Shown here: positions 23,745-34,589 of the stretch, one piece after another
How the letters are laid out: each line of letters opens with the position of its first letter
Position numbering within the stretch: position 1 is the stretch's first letter
Origin: Melampsora larici-populina 98AG31
Lineage: Eukaryota; Basidiomycota; Pucciniomycetes; Pucciniales; Melampsoraceae
Assembly (NCBI RefSeq): GCF_000204055.1
Contig: NW_006768810.1
Span: 369,697 to 433,696, forward strand
Length of the DNA stretch: 64,000 bases
Direction: 5' to 3'
Made by a program: the position numbers and the translations under genes
The notes under the pieces: generated by a model
What the model saw: only the letters and a program-made list of their open reading frames with translations
Told to the model about the DNA's origin: nothing
The model's database searches: none

Positions 23745-24199
23745 GTTACCTTTCCACGTTCATTACCACATGTTAGGCTTTGATGGTGACTTACTTTCAT
23801 CAAATTACCTTTCCTTGCTATTCCAGAATCCGGTCGTGAACAGATTGTACTTGATCTATGCAATTCTATCTTCATGCCACACTTCTTTATACTCTCTATT
23901 GCCTACTATGTCGCACTATTACCCTTGATCACCGTCGTGAATTTGTGCAAGTTGACCTTACATTGCCCATTATTCTTCTGAGATCCTCAGAGTTCATTAG
24001 CCGTTGTCTATCAATGATGCAATGTCACGAAAAGCTTGAACCTGAACACGTACATTTATTCGCTTCTGTGAACCACTTCCTCTCGTCCATGTGAGCATAC
24101 AGTTGTTCAAGGCTAGTCTCGTCCACAGCTGCTCCGCAAAAACGAAATTCAATTACACAACACAACTCCTCTAACCCCTACTAATGCATGACATGTAAT
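23745..24199. other. RPL3 3' region
   Basis: No gene supported. The frame 23858-24094 lacks family features and is probably 3' UTR or flanking DNA. Confidence 0.4.
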
Positions 24200-24694
24200 A
24201 AGTCATTTTTGGGGGGTTGAAAGAGGACCCTGGAATGCGCCTATGGATGTATCTGACGAAACCCGATTTTCGGTTTTTGGGTGCTACTCTACACACCACT
24301 ACCTGCCTCGCGGTCCCAGACACCTAAAAAGATGCGCATGGGACAGGGCTATCCAATGAGCCTGGTCGTAGACCTGTAGCGTTGCTCAGTTCGACGGAAA
24401 TCGCAAAGGCGCAAAAAAAAATTCGGCCTCCAAGGTCCAATTAGGGCCTTCCAAATATGGGCCTTTTTTGGCTGTTACATTGAAATATCTCAGGAAGTAT
24501 TGGAGCTACGCGGTTGAAAGTTAGTGTAGCTGAAAGGCCTGCCTCTGGCGCATCGTTTAAACTCCTGTAGGTGTCAGTGAAGTGAAGTTTAGTGCCCAAA
24601 AACATCACCAACAAAAGGTCCTGATTTTTGTCAGATACATCCATAGACGCATTCCAGGGTCCTGTTGAAAGGTTCCTTAAGCTGTAAATGACTT
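24200..24694. mobile_element. About 0.5-kb inverted-repeat (MITE-like) element
   Basis: Left arm 24200-24265 (aagtcattt ... gaccctggaatgcg ... tatggatgtatctgac) returns inverted at about 24625-24694. Between the arms there is no coding frame of note. Target duplication not identified, so superfamily is open. Confidence 0.65.
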
Positions 24695-24950
24695 GTTGAG
24701 CCAATTGGGTGGGTGGATTTTTTTAATTTTTTTTTGACACCTCACATTTCGGACCTGGGGTACTTAAGACCCTAAGCCAGCTTAGTTAAGTACTTAATCA
24801 GGTACCTAGGGGCTTAGGGTAGCTTAATTAGGCCCTTGTATAAGTACGGCAGCACAGAGCAGCACTCAAAAATTGATTCATTCCGCTGAATCCATAATGA
24901 TAAACAAATAAAGAAAGAAGATCTTATTGATCTTCAAAAAAGATGAGTGA

Positions 24951-26260
24951 TCAAAGAGTGGGAAACATGTCCTGAAGGTTAAGTTGACAATCGATTGTCA
25001 CTCCAGCCTGGCAGGAGATGGTTCTATGTGAGCGATAAATTTTTTCTTTGGCCAATTGTTCTGCTTGGGCACCAGTGAAGCCTTGTCTTTATGAGACCAT
25101 CAAGTCAGTATTGGTACAAAGATACAAGAACAAAAGTCTGCACTCACCGATAGATCTCCGTTTGATGGTCAATCTTACGGAAATACTTTCGAATGGTTGA
25201 GACCGGACAAATCTTCCGTACTGTCTCAAAGAGAGCCTTACAATCACTGAAGGACTTGCAATGTATGCTGTATTTTTGATAATCTTCAAGTCAAGAGATT
25301 ATCAGTAAATGTGAGAGGTCCATTTGTGATTTAAAAAAAGGAGTGATCAAAAGCAATCAATCAAAAGGAAGTGATTGATGAGGAAGAGAAGATCAAAAGA
25401 GAGGGATTGATCAAAAGAAGAATCAATCAAAGAAAAAGAATGGATTGGAAGCGAACGATTAAAAAAGGGAGCAATTAAAAAAGGGGAACGATCAAAAAAT
25501 ACAACGATTAAAAAAGGGAACGATTAAAAAATTGGAACGATTGAACAAAAGGGAACAGTTAGGAACGGTTGTAGGACCAAATGAAGTAGAAAAAAGAGGG
25601 AATTTAGATTATTATGATTGAATTGTAACTTACAATGTTTGATAAACACCCAATAGAGTTCTATTGGGTTAAGTTCACAATGAAACTTCGGGAGAAATAT
25701 ACAAATATGACCAGCTTCTTCGATTATGTTTTGAAGCAAGGGCTTCTCATTCGCAAAGTCGGACTGTAAGCTTAAAATCTTAGCTGCACAGCACATTGGG
25801 TCATCAGTATCTTTGAAGGCCTGATTGTCAAATTCTTTGTTCCGTTCAAAGGCCTCTTGTGCTTCCTTTTCACGTCGGAGTTGAGCCTCACGAGCAGCTT
25901 GATCGCGTTTTGTTTCAGATAACTGACAAGAAGCACAACGGAAGACAGGATTTTTACCTGCCTCTTTAGCTTTTGTTACATATAATTCCCATAAGCCTCG
26001 TTCCTGCAGAATGCATCGGACACCCTTAGTTTTACCAGCAAGTGTGTGTGTTGGATGATCTTGAGGGTAAACTACCCGCAATGTTGACAATAAAGCCGGC
26101 TATAAAATTGGGATTCCAACAGCCAACTTTTCGGACCGGGGCGGATAAAGCTGTGGTTGAGACTAGCCTTGAACAACTGTAGTGAATGTCAGCTTGGTTG
26201 CCATGCATATTGTGACCAGTTGAGCTACTTCCGCCACTTGATGCGGCATGTGCCTCCACT
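24951..26260 (-). pseudogene. Decayed DDE transposase, C-terminal part
   Basis: Minus-strand segments read as one family: VYPQDHPTHTLAGKTKGVRC with ILQERGLWELY (about 26070-25980), a Cys pair RCASCQ, CCAAKILSLQSDF, and IFLPKFHCELNPIELYW (about 25700-25640), the DDE_3-like third acidic block that is common in fungal transposons. Further exons (CKSFSDCKALFETVRKIC..., then GFTGAQAEQLAKEKIYRSH... ending LQDMFPTL at 24951) continue the C-terminus. Upstream of 26090 the reading frame shifts and the N-terminal catalytic part is missing or scrambled, so the copy is dead or strongly truncated. The superfamily is a Tc1/mariner-like relative (inference). Confidence 0.7.
25325..25560. repeat. Low-complexity A-rich repeat
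   Basis: Irregular repeats of gatcaaaag, gattaaaaaaggga and aacgattaaaaaa fill a probable intron or insertion within the decayed transposase. Confidence 0.6.
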
Positions 26261-26450
26261 AATGTAATACTCCTTCATCCCGCAAACCATGTTCACACCA
26301 TGCCATTGCGCTCCTACGAGCCTTTGGTACACGGCCATTGGCAAATCATAGGTTGAATTAGCGCTTTAAGCAGCTTGTGACGCAAACACTGACATGCAAA
26401 TCCATAGTGTGTGTCTTGATATGTATTGGATCCAAACTCTGAAAAGATTA

Positions 26451-26610
26451 GGGGCTCTCAAACCTGACCCGGTTTCAAAAAACCCAGTTGACCCAGTTGA
26501 CTTTTTGGCTGGGAGCTGTCAATAAATGTCAAATTTATATACAAAGTTACTGCCAAAAAGTCAACTGGGTCAACTGGGTTTTTGAAAACCGGGTCAGGTT
26601 TGAGAGGCCC
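26451..26610. mobile_element. Foldback MITE, TA target duplication
   Basis: A 160-bp element made almost entirely of inverted repeats of about 58 bp (outer ends ggggctctcaaacctgaccc and gggcctctcaaacctgaccc), flanked by TA on both sides (26449-26450, 26611-26612). Size, TIRs and TA duplication fit Stowaway-like (Tc1/mariner-related) MITEs. Confidence 0.8.
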
Positions 26611-26612
26611 TA

Positions 26613-27301
26613 TTGATATACTTTTGTCGATCAAGTTAATGACTATAATACACCACATAAATTTTGTACAAATGACTTGTCATAGGCCCTGAACATAAGC
26701 TTGAGACAGTTTTGATCCCAAGACCAACAAAGGCAAAACCATTTCACAAAGGAAGCCTGATTGCCTTTATTCAGACTTTCTTTTATAACATCCACTGTGC
26801 TCAAAAGTTCCATCAAGTTTTTTGAAAATCAAATCACACCCAATATCATCTACAGTGGGAATGTAAAAAGTTGAAAAAGAATGCTTCAATGGCCTGGATA
26901 TTGAAGAAAGGTCATTACAAAACTTTTTTGCTAGATCAAAGGGGCAATCAGGGTGATTCTCCTGCAATTTATCTATTGACAAAGGGCTTTTGAGCATTGA
27001 ATCTCATTCTACCAATCCAAACACAAACACAAAACATATGATTTTATTTCATACCTCTTGGTGTGTGCAGGTCAATGTGCAATCACAAAATTTATGTGGT
27101 GAAGGGTATCAATCCAAAATCAGATGCTTTATACAACCTAGCAAAGAAGATGAAAGCCAAGAATTTGCTCCAAGGTATTGGATTTCATCTCATTTCATAG
27201 TTGACACAGTGCCTGAATGTCAGTGGTAAAATGACTTGTCTGCTTCCTACTTCCCACTTTTCCTTGGAACTCCCAGCATCAAATGCACTTGATATCAATT
27301 A
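26613..27301. other. Unassigned coding-like fragment on minus strand
   Basis: The frame 26997-26767 encodes 76 residues (LQENHPDCPFDLAKKFCNDL..., ending EHSGCYKRKSE) that look protein-like. I found neither a family nor flanking exons. It may be a relic. Confidence 0.25.
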
Positions 27302-27467
27302 GGGGATACAAATTTAAAACTGGGATTTTTTTCCCAGTTTCCCAGTTTTAGTCTTTGGCTGTGTTTGGAAGTTTCCCACATTCTCCCAGTTTCCCAGTTT
27401 GCGTTTATGGCTGTATTTGGGAACTGGGAAACTGGGAAAAAACTCCCAGTTTTAACTTTGTATCCCC
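27302..27467. mobile_element. Foldback MITE, TA target duplication
   Basis: A 166-bp inverted-repeat element with ends ggggatacaaatttaaaact and ggggatacaaagttaaaact, flanked by TA. Inner repeats of tttcccag make a second fold. Same architecture as 26451-26610 but different sequence, so a different family. Confidence 0.8.
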
Positions 27468-28546
27468 TAAATATCAAATTCTCCTTTATCCAATATGTCA
27501 TTCAAAGGTTGTAGCTCATCATTTGTCCATTCAAAAGCCTGCCCCCAAGTTTTGAATTGTTTATCATTTTTTTTTCAAAGCCCAACTATAATTTTTAGAG
27601 GTACCACTTTCCATCCAGAACTGATTAACCTTGAATTTTCTGGTTGATTAAGGAGTTCATTGATTTCCAATTGCTTGTGCGAACTTTTATTCTCTTCTTG
27701 GTTTGTTGAGCTTCTGGACATGATGTTTGTATTGATCTTGTTGTTGGATAGAAACTCAAAGTCTGAATGGATGAGCAACCATTCAAGTTTAAATATCTAA
27801 ATGAAAAAGTTACAACCCTGAAGATCATTGAAATAATTGATGATACCATGAAAAATATCAATCACTGCCAGTGCTGGACTCTTGTCTTGCCTCTGATCTG
27901 AAGTAGACACACAGGCAGTGATCATTGATGAAAGTGATCTGCTGATGCCAGATGGATCATAGCCTATAGGCCTTGGCAGCCAATCCAAGGCAAAATTGTA
28001 CAGCCTCATTATCAGTGCTCTCTTTACAGAATTGTTTTCTTTCTTGGAATCAAATGGGTCACAATCTTGACCAAAAATGTGTCGGACATTGGGTGAGCCT
28101 GAAAGTTGTTAGAGTACTGAGAATTTGGTCAAGAAGTTCACCGTTAACTCTCTACAGTTTTGTTGTAGATGCTTATCATTAACGAACGCTATTAAACATT
28201 AAACTAACCAACATTCGATATCTTAGTGTGAACTCGAAGAAGGTGTTAACCAATGAACAATGAAAGGGATGCAGTTGTTTAGCAAGAGGTTGGTGTGTAG
28301 TGGTTGGACAGTTATGCAGGGGTGATGATCATGTCGTGTTTTTCTTTCTGAAGTTATTCTTGTCTTTGTGTTATATACCTCGTGTCTCTTTTGCTCCCTT
28401 TGGAATTTTTCCTCACCTTCTGGGGAAATAATTCTCAAGGTAATATCTTTTTGTTTCTCTTACATCAATCTTTCTATTCGAGTCACTGATCATTTATATT
28501 ACTGGTACATAACTCTTTGCTATACATTTCTCTATTTCTCTCTCTC
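27468..28546. other. Unassigned coding-like fragments on minus strand
   Basis: The frame 28009-27797 (FALDWLPRPIGYDPSGISRS..., FHGIINYFND) and adjacent segments 27861-27575 look like exons of an eroded gene. No recognisable family. The rest to 28546 shows nothing. Confidence 0.25.
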
Positions 28547-28900
28547 AGTTTCTCTTCGTGTCAAACCTCAGGTTTGCCTGTTTGTTCTTGTCTCATTGAG
28601 TCTTGTCAACTCGCCGTTGTGAGACTTATATTTTATTACTTTGTCAAAGGTGTGTTGGTTGTTAGAGGATACTGTTTTCTTTTTACTCAACGTCTGGGGA
28701 AATAATTCTAAAGTTTCTCTTCGTGTCAAACCTCAGGTTTGCCTGTTTGTTCTTGTCTCATTGAGTCTTGTCAACTCGCTGTTGGGGGACTTATATTTTA
28801 TTACTTTGTCAAAGGTTTGCCCGTTTGTTCTTGTCTCATCAAGTCTTGTCAACTTGCCGTTGTGAGACTTATATTTTATTACTTTGTCAAAGGCACCTTT
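28547..28900. repeat. Tandem repeat, about 100-bp unit, 2.7 copies
   Basis: The block tcttcgtgtcaaacctcagg...ttgtcttgt...ttattactttgtcaaagg occurs at about 28547-28650, 28709-28815 and, shortened, 28816-28895. An insertion of about 55 bp separates the first two copies. Confidence 0.8.
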
Positions 28901-29300
28901 TGTAGTTGTTGAGAATTGTCTCCAACTCAAATTCTTTTAATAGTCTGTCAATTGTGTGATTTTTTTTTGTTTCCCCCAAATACATGCCTGAAATGAGCAC
29001 CTCAGGACTACAAGAGGGGCAGGTGCTTGAGGTCTGAGTTGCTCAACAGTTGCTGCACCTATCAGCTTGTCCCAAAATAATTCCACAGTGTGACCAGAGG
29101 CTTTGTCAAATTGGATGTGTCTAACCTATCAGAGTAGTAACTTGTTTGAGCTTTTTATTTTGCTCATCTCCTTCTGAGAACTATGGATCTGTGTATTTGA
29201 ATTTGAGAGGGACATGATGGAACCACAAGATGGGTATGAACAAATATGTCTTTTTGCATAACATCAAAAAAAAGGAGAACATGTGAATCAGAGACACTAA

Positions 29301-30082
29301 ACCAAATGATGTCTTTTCCCAGGTGTGTAGAAAATCAATATGTGCATAGAAAAATATGGGTAGAGTACTTTTATATATCCATAAAGATAAATTCCTCTAA
29401 GCCCATACAAACATTTTGTTCCATACCCACAGATAACAAGATTTCTATGCCCATGTAAAATAAATTTAAATACATACAGCCATTCCAATATTGCTTGTCG
29501 CTCCGTTTTGAAAAAGAAAAAGTGAAACCTAAGTTTTTGCCCAATAAAACTTCAAACTTGGCTGCAATTCAATGTGATACCGCCAAATTTCAGGTTTTAA
29601 CCAGTTAAAACTTAGGTTTCAAGCTCGCAAACATTTTCTTTTCAAAAAAGGCGCGAGAAGCAATATCGGAATGGCTGTACTCAGAATACTTCTCAAGCTT
29701 CATCCACCAGGCAAGCATGATGGATCCATCAGTAATGATGTAAGTATGTAAATGGAATCTGCCAATCTGTGCAATATTACATACATGCTCACATAGTTGC
29801 TGAGAATGTGCAAGAATATCTTGCATGAGATTAGAAACGTATTTCATGATATAAATGTCCAAAAAGCTGAGAACTGAAGGATCTATGAACTGTGGTGGCT
29901 TCTTCTGGGTCTCAATACATGCAGCTGAGCCAACTCAGAGGAGAATACCCAATTGACCAAACTCAAAAATTTTACATGAGTGTATCAAATGATATTTTGT
30001 ATGGGTATAGAAAAGTACTCTATCCATAGTTTTCTATGCACACATTACTTTTCTATACCCCTGGGAAAAGGTGTTGTTTGGT
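29301..30082. mobile_element. 0.78-kb inverted-repeat element
   Basis: Left arm about 29301-29400 (accaaatgatgtcttttccc... tgtgcatagaaaa ... agagtactttta) matches the reverse complement of about 29985-30082. No transposase inside. The frame at 29862-29605 has no family motif. Target duplication not clear. Confidence 0.7.
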
Positions 30083-30789
30083 GGATTGAGAATATATATA
30101 TAGATGGTTCCATGAAACTTCCCTCAAAGTGCCACCATTATTTTTGTAAGAAAGATTGGAGAAGCTTCACATATTGAATTGTATCCTGTCACCCATTGAT
30201 CAATCACATTGACAGTGAGTTTACTGATGATCAACCAACCAACTCATGTGTCCAATGGGCAGTGATCCAAATATATGAAAAATGCAAGCATGCTGTGCTC
30301 AAAGTTGATCAATTCCAAATCACAGGCAGAGGACTCATGCTCAGTTGATCTGGCTCATCCTGAACGCGGCTACAAGAAGCCTGAGTTATTGAACATTTTG
30401 AGGAGCAATTACGCTTCATAGAGAGCTCACCGGACATCTGGCATACTTTTGGCGGACACTGTGGGTAAATGGTCGATCACATATTCCATTCCCTATCAAT
30501 ACCAAGATCAATTGAGCTGCACACTAAACATGATTTCTGATACTTTCAATAGACTTTCAAAGATGTTTCAACTGGTCTATGGGAGTATGGCGTCCATAGT
30601 ATGGGTTAAGACAGGTATCATGGTCTACTTGTCTACCCACAACTTTTCAGATTTGTAAACTGAAGTCCATTTTATTGAAACAGGCTCTATCCCCTCAAGT
30701 CTCGATTATATATTACGTTTAAATTTCGGAAGTCAATCTTGTTATCGTACATTGAACTCTCGGAGCTCGTCGTTATTCATTGGATTGGA
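30083..30789. other. Intergenic upstream of PAM16
   Basis: Fragmentary open frames (for example 30449-30658) look like relics, with no family assignment. Confidence 0.35.
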
Positions 30790-31360
30790 ATGGTATGTGT
30801 TGCCTCAACTCGTATAGTCAAAGAGACAAATGGACAACTCATCAACTTGTTCGGCAGTCATTACCTCGGATCGTCTCTCAAGTGGTCATTCTAGGTTCTC
30901 AAATTCTCGGAAAGGCATTTGTAGAAGCCTATAAGCAAGCAGCTCGAAGTAAGTCAGACTTCAAAATATACATCAATTCATAAATGTCGATCTCAAGTTG
31001 GATAGGATAATCATAAATTTTGGTTTTTTACCAGATGCCCGTTCGGGCACAGCGAGCTCGGTAGGAGGTGCAGAAGGAGCTGGTGCGAATTCATTTCAGG
31101 GTGTCGATTCAAGTAGCTCACTTATCACTCGAAAACATCGGATGTCAGTTGATGAAGCATGTCAAATTTTAAATGTCAAAAGTGTACCCTTTCAAAGTGG
31201 ACCTACAGATCCAGTGGTGTCTGAGGAGTTGGTCAATATGTTAAAGGCTTATGAAAGGCTTCACAAAGCCAACGAAAACACAAGCATATATATCCTCAGT
31301 AAAGTCGTTAGGGCAAAAGATAGGATCTCTGCAGAAGTTGAATTAGCTTCACAGAAATAA
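30790..31360 (+). CDS. PAM16: Mitochondrial import motor subunit PAM16/TIM16
   Basis: Three exons: 30790-30792 (only the ATG), 30858-30948 and 31035-31360, giving 139 residues. The N-terminal helix SLPRIVSQVVILGSQILGKA with FVEAYKQAAR and the J-like domain RMSVDEACQILNVK ... YERLHKANENTSIYILSKVV with RAKDRISAEVE are diagnostic. Pam16 pairs with the J-protein Pam18 at the inner-membrane TIM23 translocase and tempers Hsp70 stimulation. It carries the degenerate J-domain without HPD, as expected. The first intron (gtatgt...cggcag, 65 nt) follows the start codon directly. Confidence 0.93.
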
Positions 31361-32641
31361 TTAAATTCTAGATTGTCAAATACTCTTAAAAGGGTTATAT
31401 CATGTACTCAATACGACGATACTAGAAAGTTATGCGAACTAGATTCGAAGGCATTCAAAAATTCTTCCTTTTCTACTTTGCTACATTCACACTTCGCTTT
31501 CGAGTAAATCATTCGCTTACTATAAACTGGACCATGTATACAATAATATCAATAACATATCCCTTGTAGACTTCCCGATCCGTAAATCATAAATTCAAAT
31601 TCTCGTTGATAAGCCCTCACTTCAAAGTCAAATCTAGTTTAAATTATACACCAATAAAGTTTTCACTGTGGCAGTATGAGGATGTTGGGGGTCCACAGGT
31701 AAGCCTAAAAATGGAAAGGGCTTCAAGTTTTTCTGCCGCAATGTCAACTTGGGTTTTCCGAGACTTTGAGCTCGAATCTATCAGTATGGTTTGGAGACCT
31801 TGACTGCGAATTAGAGGCGTGATCAACATGAGACTTATTGTGTGCTTGAGGATCAAGCTTCTTGCAAATGGTGAGCCAGAAACCACTGGATGAAATCTGA
31901 TCGGACCCCTATGAATGTGACAATGAAACTTTGAAGGTATATAAGATCTCCTGGACAACCCTGGTGATCATCCATCACCCTGGCGCCTTTGAACGTTTTG
32001 ATATAAGGAGGCGTGCTCGTGCGTGTAGTTCCTTTTGGCCAGAATCCATAATTAATAATGAACGGACCCTGCGAAGGTGAGAATTGCGGAAGGGTCACTG
32101 GAGAAGAACAATATGTCAGCATTTCAGTCAAAGTAAGAACATGCTCCTTTGCGACGGTCTCTCAAATATACAAGTTAACCGCTTCAAGTGATACCTGGAA
32201 CGCGCGGTGGCCGGTTTAGGACGCTGCTCGTAATTGCGAAAGATACAAAGAGGCTGCGAGTTTTTCACGTCCCAAGAAGTTTGCTCACAAGCTCAAGTTC
32301 TACCGTCTCGCTTCGCCTGGTATTCCAAATTTGCTTCAATCATCAGTATATCGCAGCCTTCTGATTTCTCACCTTGCAACTGCCCATCACAGTGCCATTA
32401 TACATCTGAGTTTCTTGCAGCGTTCTTGCCATTAATAATTCTTCTTCCTGTGTCAGATAAATACTAACCCTTCGTATGCAAGTCGCCAAGACGGAAATTC
32501 TTTTTACATAACAAAAAATCACTCGCTATCTGCTCATACATCTTTTTATTATATCTCCTTCTGATTATTCGCTTATAGATTTTCGTTCTTATCACACACT
32601 CTTTAAATCACTATTCGTTATCGTATATATCAATATACTAC
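31361..32641. other. Intergenic with one weak minus-strand frame
   Basis: Overlapping minus frames 32131-31853 and 31958-31644 read partly protein-like (SPSQGPFIINYGFWPKGTTR) but have no family motif or full structure. Otherwise AT-rich promoter DNA for the gene starting at 32642. Confidence 0.3.
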
Positions 32642-34589
32642 ATGGGTTTCCGTTCAAAATCATACCAACCCAGAATGGGTCATTCCCGTTCGCAGAGTTC
32701 CAGAACACTATTGAACAACGGCTTAGCTATCAATTGGACGATAGTGGTCGTTCCGCCCATCATCTTGCGATCTAGGCCTTCGCTCGTAGGGATGGTCTCG
32801 TCACCTACGACTCGCTCGGGGAGCAGCATAATACCTTTGAAAGCCACGGTAAGCCGTCGTCCACAGTTGTTTGTCCTCGTATAAATGCCATTGTGATGTT
32901 ATACTGATCCACATTTGCAATCGACAGCTCTCTGAGCAACTATGGGCTATCGCGCGCAGCTACGGCTTTCCATCAATCGTTGGCATCTCTTTGCATCTAG
33001 ATGTATTACATGCAACGCAAGTTGGCCTTGGTCAAGACGACACATTGAGAGGCTCAAACAATGATGCTCAAGACGCGGATTTGTCGGATTGGTGTTTTCA
33101 AGACCCTAGCGCTGCATTGCCATGTATCACTGAAGAAAGCTGGCAAATCTTGTTCGAGCGTGAATCGCTTCCGATCAATTTACTTCAATGCACGGGATTC
33201 CGTAAGTCTATATTTTGTGATGAAGATCTGACTTCGCCTCCAAGGATCAGTTGAGGTCTTCGGAAGCTGACGCACAATCTTGATACGTCGTTTCTCATCT
33301 TAATTTTAGCTATCGCGGGTCGCGTCGAATTTGAAATCGACCTTTTGAAGGCACATTGGTATGGTGCTTGGGCAAATGCTACTCTCGCTCCTGTACCATC
33401 CTGTCGAGCTGCTTTGCGACTCAGCCTGTCTTCTTATACTGGAAGCGATCGATCTTACGGGAGTAAACCTTTCAATTCATACTATGGCTCTCCTTCGTCA
33501 CGCTCCTCAGTGATCTCTGAAGGACCCCTCTCGTCGTGCTATCCGCCCTCGGAATCTGACAGTCAAACCGGGGTCTCTTATGCTCCTCGTGGAAGGGTCA
33601 GGCGGCGAAGCATCTATCTTCTCTCACAAGACCGTCAATACACCAGACCACACTCTCTAGGCTCACTGCCTAAAGGCAAAGCCAATCCGCGTTCCGGCCA
33701 TAAGATTCTCTCTGCACTTGAAGAAGACCCCAAGACGCCTTCAATGATAGAGATCGACGCTATCACAGTACCAAAGGAATACAAAGAAAATTTCACAGCC
33801 TCTGTTCTCGATCTGGTAAAGGAAAGCTTTCAGTCGATCGCTGAAGAAGCTGATCCAGAGGTCGCTTTTAACCGCACACAACAATTTGTTGCGGCTCGTC
33901 AAGGTGGCTCTCTTACCGGAGACTCTTACAATCAACGTATCAACACTTCTTCTGACTCTGAAGAGCCGTCTGATTCATACGAACACATTTCATCGTCAAC
34001 CTTTACGATTCAAGATAGCTCATACGATCAAGCAGGAAATCAATGTACCACATACGAATCAGAATATTGTAGTGATTTTTTGGCTCACTGCGTAGATAGC
34101 ACCTTACCCAAAAATGAAAAAGTTCAACCAATTGCTCCCAAAACCAAAAGTTCCAAAGAGACGAGCAAATCTGTCAAACGTGCACGCCGTTATGTCACTG
34201 TAGGTCCTCAAAGCGTAGTTCGTCTAAACAAGTCAAAACATCTGAAACCCTCAATTCCTCCTTCACAACCCTTTTTCCAACACTGTGAAGATCGAGCATC
34301 AGATGGAGGTGACGAGGAACTCTTTGATAGTCTTGCTCTAATACTTGAAGAATTGACAAACCCACCAAAACAAACGAAATCATTTGATTCAAGAGCTTCA
34401 AAACGATCACTTGATGTCAAATGTGATTCCAAAGGATCTGGTAATGTAGATTGTTATGATTATGAAGATTCAGACCTTGAACTTGAAGATTTTTCTGTCA
34501 TTCAATCAGCAAGAAAAGTCCCTATTGAAACTGTTTCTGGTAGACGAACGAGATATTCCGATTTTTATCCTCATATGTCACGGTTTTAA
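32642..34589 (+). CDS. Unknown protein, folded N-terminus and disordered C-terminus
   Basis: Three exons (32642-32848, 32928-33201, 33310-34589) with GT-AG borders and closed phases give 586 residues. The stretch from LSEQLWAIARSYGFPSIVGI through FEIDLLKAHWYGAWANATL looks like a folded domain. The last about 380 residues are Ser/Thr-rich with basic runs (RGRVRRRSIYLL, KSVKRARRYVTVG) and acidic patches (EDSDLELEDF). I recognise no family. Exon 1 is the least certain: its alternative frame is open too but contains TAG at 32773 and does not splice in phase. Confidence 0.65.

Noticed and set aside
24740..24840. Possible telomere-like cctaag/cttagg repeats
   Set aside because: Units vary in length and order and do not form a regular telomeric array.
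32644..32892. Alternative protein-like frame over exon 1 of the 32.6-kb gene
   Set aside because: It contains TAG at 32773 and needs a 35-nt intron, while the ATG at 32642 gives an open frame and a canonical in-phase intron.
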